From JBFGWM01 sp041588495 (GTDB lineage Bacteria > Pseudomonadota > Gammaproteobacteria > Pseudomonadales > JBFGWM01), in contig JBFGWM010000055.1 in NCBI GenBank assembly GCA_041588495.1, positions 1-13,198 on the forward strand: a stretch of 13,198 nucleotides of DNA. Reading direction: 5' to 3'. The translations under genes and the position numbers were made by a program. Positions 1 through 5,977 of the stretch are shown one piece after another; position 1 is the first letter of the stretch, and every line of letters begins with the position of its first letter. The notes beneath the pieces were generated by a model. The model did no database searches. It had not been told where the DNA came from and saw only the letters and a list, made by a program, of their open reading frames with translations.

Positions 1-113
1 CGGTGATCATCGACGGGTCGCGGTTCCGGGACACCTTCGGCTGGAAGCCGAAGCACACCCTGGGGGACATCTTCCAGCACTACCGGCGCAAGAAGGAAAA
101 GGCCGCGGCCTGA
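1..113 (+). CDS. C-terminal end of a probable NAD-dependent epimerase/dehydratase (partial)
   Basis: An open frame enters from the left edge (first full codon at base 3) and stops with TGA at 111-113, leaving 36 residues. The visible tail has a 'SRFRDTFGWKP' stretch followed by a helix and a basic, alanine-ending terminus. This resembles the C-terminus of extended short-chain dehydrogenase/NAD-dependent epimerase proteins, where a conserved F-G-W-x-P precedes the last helix. The catalytic and nucleotide-binding parts lie outside the window, so substrate and reaction cannot be judged. It converges on the DUF4202 gene with about 20 bases between the stops. The family call is tentative because it rests on few residues; that this is a real coding tail is more secure. 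Confidence 0.5.
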   Translation, partial: VIIDGSRFRDTFGWKPKHTLGDIFQHYRRKKEKAAA

Positions 114-134
114 TCACGCGCGGTAGCGGAAACC

Positions 135-743
135 TCAGTCGCCGGCCAGGGCCGCCTGCACCAGTTCCGCGAGGTCGGGTGGCAGGTCCAGCGCCAGTGC
201 CGCCTCGTGGCCGCGTGGCGACATCTTGTTCCAGGTCTTGCGCAGGATGTTGATCAGCTTCTCGCGGGGGTGCCCGGCGGCGAAATCGGCGAAGTAGTGT
301 TCCAGGAAAACCAGGCAGATGACGTCCTCCAGGGTTTGCACCTCGGGGTCCTTCTTGAGTTTTTCCTTGCGCAGCATCATCTGCACCCGCGCCACGCTGT
401 CCTCGCCATAGCCCGCCCCGCGCAGCACCTCCCCCGCGATGTCCGCGTGCATGCGGCCGAGTTCGGTGCGCCAGCGCTTGTAGCCCTTGCGGTCGCGCGG
501 GTAGGCGTCGCGGGGGATTTTCCAGCGCTGGACGTGCTGGCAGTGTGCGGCAAGGCGCAGTTCCTCGGACGCTTCCGGTGCGAAGGATTGCAGGCGCGCT
601 GACATGCGCTGCGAGTAGAGCAGTTCGCCTGGAACCTCCCGGTCGTTCATCCGGACCTGCACGGGATCCTCGCTGTTGAGGGCATCGATGCGTTCGATCG
701 CGCGTCGGAAGCGTTCCGGGTCGGTGGCGTGCGTGCGGCTCAT
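135..743 (-). CDS. DUF4202 family protein
   Basis: A 202-residue soluble protein that I recognise as DUF4202 from its ordered conserved blocks: an N-terminal 'RAIERIDALNSEDP', 'ELLYSQRMSARL' near residues 40-51, 'CQHVQRWKIPR' at 68-78, 'RWRTELGRMHADIAGEVL' at 90-107, 'DPEVQTLEDVICLVFLEHY' at 132-150 and 'ILRKTWNKMSPRGHEAAL' at 166-183. The length fits the family. The biochemical function is not established. The spaced His/Asp residues (H67, H70, H99, E139-D140) recall an HD-type metal-binding helical fold, but that is inference. The ATG at 741-743 is favoured because a strong purine-rich ribosome site (complement of 749-758, GGAGGGGAGG) lies 5 bases upstream. It is transcribed divergently from the SDR gene across about 70 bases; no shared role is evident. 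Confidence 0.88.
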   Translation of the reverse strand: MSRTHATDPERFRRAIERIDALNSEDPVQVRMNDREVPGELLYSQRMSARLQSFAPEASEELRLAAHCQHVQRWKIPRDAYPRDRKGYKRWRTELGRMHADIAGEVLRGAGYGEDSVARVQMMLRKEKLKKDPEVQTLEDVICLVFLEHYFADFAAGHPREKLINILRKTWNKMSPRGHEAALALDLPPDLAELVQAALAGD

Positions 744-780
744 GGGGGCCTCCCCTCCGGCGGTCTGGACTGCCAGGGAT

Positions 781-786
781 TATACT
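781..786 (+). promoter_or_regulatory. Possible -10 element for the SDR gene
   Basis: TATACT, five of six matches to the sigma-70 -10 consensus, lies in the short divergent gap about 30 bases before the SDR start. No convincing -35 hexamer is visible at 16-18 bases, so this is a weak prediction. Confidence 0.25.
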
Positions 787-815
787 GGGCTTTCGCAACC
801 GGGGAGGATGCAGCC

Positions 816-1634
816 ATGCGTGTCGCGGAATGTTTCAAAGCGGACCTGCTCAAGGGAACCACGGTCTTCGTGACCGGTGGCGGTAGCGGGATCAATTTCG
901 GGGTGGCGCGCAATTTTGCCGCCATGGGCGCCGACATCGGCCTCTGCGGGCGTACGCAGGAGAAGCTGGACAAGGCCGCCGAGGAACTCGAGGCGATGGG
1001 CGTGCGGACCTCGGCGGTGGCTGCCGACGTGCGTGACTACGAGGCCCTGGAGGCATCGATGGCAGCCTGCCGGGACAAGCTCGGACCGATCAGCGTGCTG
1101 ATCGCCGGGGCGGCAGGCAACTTCCCCTGCGCCGCGGAGAAGCTGACCGCGAATGGCTTCAAGACGGTTGTGGATATCGACCTGCTAGGGTCCTTCAACG
1201 CCTGCCGCGCTGCCTATGACCAGTTGCTGGAAACCCAGGGCAGTATCATCTTCATCTCCGCGGGCCAGGCCTACATTCCCTATGCCTGGCAGGCCCACGT
1301 GGGCGCGGCCAAGGCCGGCGTCGAGAACCTGATGCGCAATCTTGCGCTCGAGTGGGGACCCCAGGGCATTCGCTCGAACTGCATCGTGCCCGGCCCGATC
1401 AACGACACCGAAGGTGTGAAACGCCTGATGCCGGCCGGTGCGGAGGAGAAATTTGCGCGCATCATGCCGCTGCAACGCTTCGGCTCGGTCGACGACATCG
1501 GCCAGATGGCAGTGTTCCTGGCCTCGCCCCTGGCCGCCTACGTCACCGGGGGCCAGTTTATCGTCGACGGCGGCATGAACCTGCCCGGGTCGGGCGCCTG
1601 GACGCACCTGATGGCGAAGGCGATGTCGGGGTGA
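816..1634 (+). CDS. SDR-family oxidoreductase, 2,4-dienoyl-CoA reductase-like
   Basis: A 272-residue Rossmann-fold reductase. The cofactor motif TGGGSGIN is at 20-27, and 'CGRT' after the second strand (44-47) suggests NADPH. 'AGAAGNF' (97-103), 'NGFKTVVDIDLLGSFN' (113-128), the 'AAKAG' lysine (K166) and 'VPGPINDTEG' (191-200) are hallmarks of the dienoyl-CoA reductase branch (peroxisomal DECR2-like and bacterial relatives), which reduces 2,4-dienoyl-CoA during oxidation of polyunsaturated fatty acids. The position of the usual SDR catalytic tyrosine (YxxxK) is V162, consistent with that branch, which does not use the classical tyrosine. The start is the ATG at 816, with GGGGAGGA at 801-808 seven bases upstream; an in-frame upstream start at 729 would overlap the divergent DUF4202 gene. 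It could instead be an SDR acting on another acyl or ketone substrate. Confidence 0.85.
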   Translation: MRVAECFKADLLKGTTVFVTGGGSGINFGVARNFAAMGADIGLCGRTQEKLDKAAEELEAMGVRTSAVAADVRDYEALEASMAACRDKLGPISVLIAGAAGNFPCAAEKLTANGFKTVVDIDLLGSFNACRAAYDQLLETQGSIIFISAGQAYIPYAWQAHVGAAKAGVENLMRNLALEWGPQGIRSNCIVPGPINDTEGVKRLMPAGAEEKFARIMPLQRFGSVDDIGQMAVFLASPLAAYVTGGQFIVDGGMNLPGSGAWTHLMAKAMSG

Positions 1635-1734
1635 GCCGGTACGCGATGGCCGCGGTTCGTTCAGGTATCATTCATGTACCCCGGGTTACAAACGGGGAGA
1701 GCCGAATCGAACCCTCAGCACAGGAATCAGAATA

Positions 1735-2040
1735 GTGAAACTTGTCCCGATGTCCCTGGTTGCCGTTGCCGTCATGGCCTCAGGCGCGGCGCACGCCGCG
1801 CGCAGCGGAGAGGCGGTCTTCAATTCTGCCTGCGTGGCCTGTCACGCCAGCGGCGCGCCGGGTATTCCCCAGGCCGGCGACAAGGAAGCCTGGGCGCCGC
1901 GTATTGCCCAGGGTGTGGAGAACCTCTACCCGAGCGTGATCAACGGCAAGAACGCCATGCCGCCCCGCGGCCTGTGCATGGATTGCTCGGATGACGAGCT
2001 CAAGGCCGCGGTCGACCACATCGTCAAGATCAGCAAGTAG
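1735..2040 (+). CDS. Cytochrome c5-type monohaem c protein, exported
   Basis: A 101-residue protein with a Sec signal peptide (residues 1-21, ending AHA) and one haem-attachment motif CVACH at 33-37. The distal methionine is probably M75 in 'NAMPPRG'. The pair C81/C84 in 'GLCMDCSDDEL' matches the extra disulfide of the cytochrome c5 family and argues for that group over other small class I cytochromes. It should act as a periplasmic electron shuttle, possibly to a terminal oxidase; no oxidase is in the window. The start is GTG at 1735, with AGGAA at 1722-1726 eight bases before it. A TATCAT hexamer at 1666-1671 in the 100-base gap after the SDR gene could be a -10 box, but no -35 is evident. 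A hairpin follows the stop. Confidence 0.92.
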   Translation: MKLVPMSLVAVAVMASGAAHAARSGEAVFNSACVACHASGAPGIPQAGDKEAWAPRIAQGVENLYPSVINGKNAMPPRGLCMDCSDDELKAAVDHIVKISK

Positions 2041-2063
2041 AAGCGGGTCGCCAGTTTCCCTGC

Positions 2064-2084
2064 CGGGGCGACGCGATCGCCCCG
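2064..2084. terminator. Hairpin between convergent genes, possible bidirectional terminator
   Basis: A perfect 8-base-pair inverted repeat, CGGGGCGA at 2064-2071 and TCGCCCCG at 2077-2084, encloses a 5-base loop. It sits between the cytochrome stop and the stop of the convergent DUF3392 gene. There is no T-run on either side, so it is not a textbook intrinsic terminator; it may block read-through structurally or need Rho. Confidence 0.45.
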
Positions 2085-2106
2085 ACGCAGCCTTCCCAGG
2101 ATTGCC

Positions 2107-2439
2107 TCAGATCTGGTTGCGCCGTTCGGCCAGCAGGCCGATCACCACGAACGCCAGTAACACCACGGGCGACAGCCACACGCTGCCCAGCGAGGCGAAG
2201 GCGCGCGCCAGCCAGGGTGCGCAGAACACCAGCAGCGCCCCGTAGCCGAACGCGCACAGCAGCATGAACACCAGCACCCGCAGCACGAAGTGCCAGCTGC
2301 TGATGTGGCGTTTCACCATGCGGTTGATGCTCTGCCCGTAGATCACCAGCAGGGTGGCGAGCATGGCCACCGCGATCTGCAGCAGCCAGGGCCGGATGTG
2401 TGAGGAAGTCCAGACGGCGAATTCCCGGATCAGTTCCAT
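2107..2439 (-). CDS. DUF3392 family inner-membrane protein
   Basis: A small hydrophobic protein of 110 residues with about three membrane spans (roughly 18-36, 51-73 and 84-104). It is recognised as DUF3392 from 'IRPWLLQIAVAMLATLLVIYG' in the first half, 'LCAFGYGALLVF' at 61-72, and the C-terminal 'SPVVLLAFVVIGLLAERR' ending. The function is unknown; the family is found mainly in Gammaproteobacteria. The ATG at 2437-2439 has an AGG eight bases upstream and is preferred; an in-frame GTG at 2446-2448 would add three residues. It lies downstream of the channel gene on the same strand, separated by about 60 bases that contain two TCCCGGGA palindromes, so the two may or may not share a transcript. 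Confidence 0.88.
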   Translation of the reverse strand: MELIREFAVWTSSHIRPWLLQIAVAMLATLLVIYGQSINRMVKRHISSWHFVLRVLVFMLLCAFGYGALLVFCAPWLARAFASLGSVWLSPVVLLAFVVIGLLAERRNQI

Positions 2440-2454
2440 GATCTGCACCTGTGT

Positions 2455-2472
2455 TCCCGGGATCTCCCGGGA
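2455..2472. repeat. Two adjacent copies of the palindrome TCCCGGGA
   Basis: TCCCGGGA occurs at 2455-2462 and 2465-2472, centres exactly 10 bases apart (one helical turn), immediately upstream of the DUF3392 start and downstream of the channel gene. It could be an operator for a dimeric regulator or a fold-back structure in the transcript. No known regulator site is recognised. Confidence 0.45.
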
Positions 2473-2499
2473 TTCCCTGTGGCCCGCGTACCGAGCGGT

Positions 2500-3486
2500 T
2501 CAGCGGGTCATTTTCTTCACGAATACTACGACGAACAGGGAGATGGTGAAAGCGCCGGTAAAGGCCTCAAAGGCGGCCAGGGTGCGGGTCCAGCCGAGCG
2601 GGGTGATGTCCCCGTAGCCGAGCGTGGTGAAGGTCACCACGCTGTAGTAGGCGCAGGTGGCGAGAATCTGCAGGTTGTCGGCGTAGGTTGCCTGCGGGTT
2701 GAACACGATCTCGTGCCCGCCGAAGTTCACACCGAGGAAAAAGTAGCCGATGGTGCAGGCGAGGATCAGGAACAGGGAACTGAGAATCACCCGTTCGGGG
2801 CGCTCCCCGTAGCCGCAGAACACGTCCACCAGCTTGGAAAAAAACCGTGGCATGGACCACACCGGCATCTGGAACCGGCGCATGATCATTTCCTTGTAGA
2901 AAAAGAACCCCGCGTTGTCGAAATGGCCGCGGATTTCGGCGTTCTTGCGCAGGTTGCGGTAGATCTCCTCCGCCTGGCTGAAGTTTTCCACCGCCTTGCC
3001 GCTCTCGCCGTTGCGCAGCGCCTTGAAAGCGAAGTCCTCCTGGAGGATGGTTTTCCCCCACACCACGTGCTCCAGCTTGGCCTGGTCGAAATTGGTGCCC
3101 AGCAGGTTGGCGTCGCGGAGGTCGGCGCAGTTGAGGTTCGCACCGGTGAAGTCGGCCTTGATCAGGGAGCTTCCGCGCAGGTCAATGTGGAACATGTGCG
3201 CATTGCGCAGGCTGGCGTGGTAGAGGTCGGCGACCGAGAGGTTGTAACCGAACTTCTTGCCGCGGTTGACCAGGTTGACGTCGTCGAGATTGGAATAGGC
3301 GAGGCGGAAGCCTTCCATGGTCCGGTTGGAGTGCGCCCAGCTTTCCAGTTCCGGGCGGACCTCGGGACCGTCCTTGGGTACCAGGGGGTCGTGCCACTTG
3401 CACAGGCCGTTCTCGCCGGCCTGGCCGGAGCACTGGTGCCCCGCGCCATCGATGTATGCGCAGTTATAGTGGCGAACTTCTTCCAT
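2500..3486 (-). CDS. Pentapeptide-repeat protein with C-terminal two-TM potassium-type channel domain
   Basis: 328 residues in three parts. Residues 1-35 carry a Cys/His cluster (C9, C19, C29, H32) spaced like a small metal-binding knuckle. Residues about 60-145 hold pentapeptide-like repeats (for example 'ADFTGANLNCADLRDANL'), which should form a right-handed beta-helix. The C-terminal third has two membrane helices (about 233-253 and 305-325) flanking a pore loop with 'TTLGYGD' at 287-293, the classical potassium selectivity filter of Ion_trans_2 channels. A charged helical linker (about 155-200) joins repeat and pore parts. By family knowledge it should assemble as a tetramer in the inner membrane; the soluble N-terminal part may gate or localise it. 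No strong ribosome site precedes the ATG at 3486. The hydrolase gene lies 84 bases upstream on the same strand. Confidence 0.9.
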   Translation of the reverse strand: MEEVRHYNCAYIDGAGHQCSGQAGENGLCKWHDPLVPKDGPEVRPELESWAHSNRTMEGFRLAYSNLDDVNLVNRGKKFGYNLSVADLYHASLRNAHMFHIDLRGSSLIKADFTGANLNCADLRDANLLGTNFDQAKLEHVVWGKTILQEDFAFKALRNGESGKAVENFSQAEEIYRNLRKNAEIRGHFDNAGFFFYKEMIMRRFQMPVWSMPRFFSKLVDVFCGYGERPERVILSSLFLILACTIGYFFLGVNFGGHEIVFNPQATYADNLQILATCAYYSVVTFTTLGYGDITPLGWTRTLAAFEAFTGAFTISLFVVVFVKKMTR

Positions 3487-3570
3487 GGCACGCGGAGCCG
3501 GCGGCTAACCCGTTCAAGTCTGGTTGCTTTTTGCCGGTTCCGCCAGCGAGGGCGCAGGGACGTGCGCGGC

Positions 3571-4464
3571 TCAGGAGTTGATGCGGTTGGCGAGGAAGCG
3601 CGCCGCGTGGTCGATGAGCGGTTCCGCCCCCGAATCACGATGCACGAACAGGGGCAGGGAATGCTTGTCGCCGGCGTACTGGTCGAGATGCACCTCGACG
3701 CCGGCCTGCTTGGCGCGCTCGGCGAGGACCACGGCGTCGCGGGCCAGGGCCTCGTGCTCGGCCGCCTGGATCATCATCGGCGGCAGTCCGGTGAGACGCG
3801 CGTTGACCGGCGAGATCAGCGGATCTGAGGCCTGGAACCCGTCAACGTACATGTCGGCGAGGTAGGCCAGGTTGATGTCGTCCCAGGCGCTGTTGCCCGC
3901 CTCGCTGAAGTCCACCGAGCGGTCGCAATTGGCGAGGTCGACCCAGGGCGAGATCAGCAGCGCCGCGGCGGGGAGCGGGTGCTCCTCCTTGCGCAGGGTC
4001 AGCAGAGTGGAAAGGGCCAGCCCGGCGCCTGCTCCGTCACCCGCCATGGCCACCCGCGACGGGTCGACCTGGCGCTCGAACAGCCAGCGGAACACCGCGA
4101 TGGTGTCGTGCAGCGCCGCCGGAAACGGGTGCTGGGGTGTGCGCCGGTAATCGATGATCAGGCCCCGCGAGTGGGTCGCCCGGCACAGCCGCGAGAAGTA
4201 GGGCAGGTGCGATTTCGCCGAGCCCACCGCGAAGCCCCCGCCGTGCACGTAGTAGATGAACCGGTCGGAACTGGAGTCGTTGGGAATCACCCACTTGGAC
4301 GGAACATTGTCGATGGTGACGGATTCCGTGGAGACATCGTCCGGAATCCCGATCGACGAGAAATAGGTATCGAAGGCCAGCCGCTGCATGCCGACCGCGA
4401 TCGGGTTGCGGTTGAGAACCAGTCGGGCCAGCCAGGACGGCGGCTTGGTGGTCGGGCCTGTCAC
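3571..4464 (-). CDS. Alpha/beta hydrolase fold-3 (hormone-sensitive-lipase family) lacking the nucleophile serine
   Basis: 297 residues with the family IV esterase layout: oxyanion-hole HGGG at 74-77, 'DYRRTPQHPFPAAL' at 105-118, 'SPWVDL' at 172-177, 'DPLISPVNA' at 214-222, a candidate acid residue at E238 and the catalytic histidine H268 in 'GDKHSL'. The nucleophile elbow, normally GDSAG, reads GDGAG at 142-146, so residue 144 is glycine (codon GGA) instead of serine. Unless another residue substitutes, it is unlikely to be a normal ester hydrolase and may be a pseudoenzyme or binding protein. The start is GTG at 4464; the nearest purine-rich site is distant (about 13 bases), so the in-frame ATG at 4392 (residue 25) is an alternative. 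No signal peptide is evident, so it is probably cytoplasmic. It diverges from the serine hydrolase across a 246-base region. Confidence 0.87.
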   Translation of the reverse strand: MTGPTTKPPSWLARLVLNRNPIAVGMQRLAFDTYFSSIGIPDDVSTESVTIDNVPSKWVIPNDSSSDRFIYYVHGGGFAVGSAKSHLPYFSRLCRATHSRGLIIDYRRTPQHPFPAALHDTIAVFRWLFERQVDPSRVAMAGDGAGAGLALSTLLTLRKEEHPLPAAALLISPWVDLANCDRSVDFSEAGNSAWDDINLAYLADMYVDGFQASDPLISPVNARLTGLPPMMIQAAEHEALARDAVVLAERAKQAGVEVHLDQYAGDKHSLPLFVHRDSGAEPLIDHAARFLANRINS

Positions 4465-4710
4465 GGGTTGCAGGGTTTCCTTGTGCGGTCACGACGAAGC
4501 GCTTCCGGTCGGTCAGCGTTCGCGCGAACCGCTAATGATAATGCGCGGGCGCAGCCAGGTAAATTGCCCGGAATGGTCTCCGCAGGGGGATTATTGCTTA
4601 GAATAGTCATCTATAATACTGCGTTCGAATATAACCACGGGTTAAGTTTGTGACGGGGCCGGGCCACATCCGGCGCGCCGTCGCAAACCGGCCGAGGAGA
4701 CCCTGTCCGC
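4465..4710. promoter_or_regulatory. Divergent regulatory region between two hydrolase genes
   Basis: At 246 bases this is the longest non-coding stretch in the window. It contains a 12-base perfect palindrome GTTCGCGCGAAC at 4518-4529, then TAATGATAAT at 4533-4542, which matches part of the Fur-box consensus, then an AT-rich island (about 4590-4650) in otherwise GC-rich DNA. The island holds a perfect -10 hexamer TATAAT on the plus strand at 4612-4617 and a second, TATAAC, at 4630-4635. A good -35 is not visible at standard spacing for either. A promoter for the serine hydrolase is likely here; one for the minus-strand hydrolase should also lie here but is not pinned down. Confidence 0.5.
4612..4617 (+). 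promoter_or_regulatory. Consensus -10 box TATAAT upstream of the serine hydrolase
   Basis: A perfect TATAAT inside the AT-rich island, about 95 bases before the ATG at 4711. The -35 region at 16-18 bases spacing (around 4588-4595, GGATTATT) is a poor match, so activation by a regulator is possible. Confidence 0.4.
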
Positions 4711-5958
4711 ATGGCGCGAGATCCCAACACCGCTACTGTTCCGGAAGACCTGTCCACCGTCACCTCCTACGTGCCGGACCACGAAACGGACCCGGTCCAG
4801 GTCGGAATGTCACCGAACAGCGTCGACGTGATCTGGGAAAAGGTCAAGCGCGTATATCGTTCGGGATATCACCCGGCGGTCATCGTCTGCGTGCGTCGGC
4901 AGGGCAAGGTGATCATCAACCGCTCGATCGGCCACGCCCACGGCAACGGGCCCGGTGATCCGCCCGGCACGAAAAAGGTCTTGGCGACCCCGGAAACCCC
5001 GGTGTGCCTGTTCTCGGCTTCCAAGGCCGTTACCGCGATGATGACCCACCTGCTGGCCGAGCGCGGCCAGATCAATCTCGACGACCCGGTGGCCCACTAC
5101 CTTCCGGAGTTCGGTTGCCACGGGAAGGACCGCATCACCATCGCGCAGATGCTGTGTCACCGCGGCGGGATTCCCTTCGTACCGCCGGGCACGCCGCCCG
5201 AGATGATGTTCAACTGGGACAGCACCGTCGAGTTCCTGTGCCATCTCAAGCCCCACTACAAGCCGGGCCGGCGGCTGTCCTATCACGCGATCACCGGCGG
5301 GTACATCCTGGGGGAGATCCTGCGCCGGGTGACCGGGCAGGACATGCGCCAGTTCTTCGCCGAGAACGTGCAAAAGCCGCTGGGCATGCCGAACTTCAAT
5401 TATGGTGCCGACGAGGACACCATTCCGCGGGTGGCCACGAACTACGTGACCGGCAGGCCCCTGGTGTTCCCGGTCTCGAAGATCGTCACCCGTGCCCTCG
5501 GCGCCGGCATGGACGAGGTGACCCGGGTATCCAACGACCCGCGCTTTTTCCGCGCGATCATCCCGGCCGGCAACATGATCGCCTCGGCCGACGAGATCAA
5601 CCGTTTTTACCAGTTGCTGCTGAACGGCGGCGAGCTGGACGGCGTGCGGATTTTCCGGCCGGAGACCGTGGCCCGGGCCACCGAGAACGTCGGGAATTAC
5701 GAACTGGACCACACCCTGATGTTCCCCATGCGCTACACGCTGGGGATGATGAAAGGCAATCGTCCTTTCGGCCTGTTCGGGCCGAATTCACAGGACGCCT
5801 ACGGGCACCTGGGCTACATGACCATCCTCACCTGGGCGGACCCGACGCGGCAGGTCGCGGTGACCGTGCTCAATACCGGCAAGGCCGTGTTCGGCGGCCA
5901 CGTGCTGCCCCTGGTCAATTTGCTGACCGCCATCAACCGGGAATGTGCCCCGGCCTGA
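4711..5958 (+). CDS. Serine hydrolase, class C beta-lactamase/esterase-like
   Basis: A 415-residue member of the beta-lactamase (PF00144-type) serine hydrolase family. The SxxK nucleophile motif is SASK at 102-105 in 'CLFSASKAVTAMMTHLL'; the second-motif tyrosine is Y191 in 'LSYHAITGGYILGEIL' (YHA rather than the YSN of true AmpC enzymes); the third-box position reads HLG at 366-368 in 'YGHLGYM'. Loss of YxN and a KTG box replaced by HxG point to an EstB/LACTB-like esterase or peptidase rather than an antibiotic-degrading beta-lactamase. No signal peptide is seen, suggesting a cytoplasmic location, unlike AmpC. The ATG at 4711 follows GAGGA at 4694-4698, with a rather long 12-base spacing. 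It is probably monocistronic, as its stop meets a convergent gene 12 bases away. The natural substrate is unknown. Confidence 0.9.
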   Translation: MARDPNTATVPEDLSTVTSYVPDHETDPVQVGMSPNSVDVIWEKVKRVYRSGYHPAVIVCVRRQGKVIINRSIGHAHGNGPGDPPGTKKVLATPETPVCLFSASKAVTAMMTHLLAERGQINLDDPVAHYLPEFGCHGKDRITIAQMLCHRGGIPFVPPGTPPEMMFNWDSTVEFLCHLKPHYKPGRRLSYHAITGGYILGEILRRVTGQDMRQFFAENVQKPLGMPNFNYGADEDTIPRVATNYVTGRPLVFPVSKIVTRALGAGMDEVTRVSNDPRFFRAIIPAGNMIASADEINRFYQLLLNGGELDGVRIFRPETVARATENVGNYELDHTLMFPMRYTLGMMKGNRPFGLFGPNSQDAYGHLGYMTILTWADPTRQVAVTVLNTGKAVFGGHVLPLVNLLTAINRECAPA

Positions 5959-5977
5959 ACGAATTCGCCTTCAGGCC
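5952..5977. terminator. Hairpin containing both stop codons of convergent genes
   Basis: GGCCTGAA at 5952-5959 and TTCAGGCC at 5970-5977 form a perfect 8-base-pair stem with a 10-base loop that contains GAATTC. Each arm holds the stop codon of one gene: TGA of the serine hydrolase at 5956-5958, and that of the molybdoenzyme, read on the minus strand, at 5971-5973. It lacks a T-run. Its symmetry suggests a shared bidirectional terminator. Confidence 0.5.

Noticed and set aside
1679..1697. Short inverted repeat CCCCG/CGGGG before the cytochrome gene
   Set aside because: A five-base-pair stem with a 9-base loop is expected by chance in this base composition and no T-run follows.
2479..3828. A 449-codon plus-strand open frame opposite the channel gene and the end of the hydrolase gene
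   Set aside because: Its translation is low-complexity (rich in Val, Glu, Gly, His) with no motif, while the minus strand encodes clear pentapeptide repeats and a K+ filter. It is a GC-rich antisense shadow.
4810..5712. A 300-codon minus-strand open frame opposite the serine hydrolase
   Set aside because: No recognisable domain; the plus strand has SASK, a conserved tyrosine and HLG motifs in the right order.
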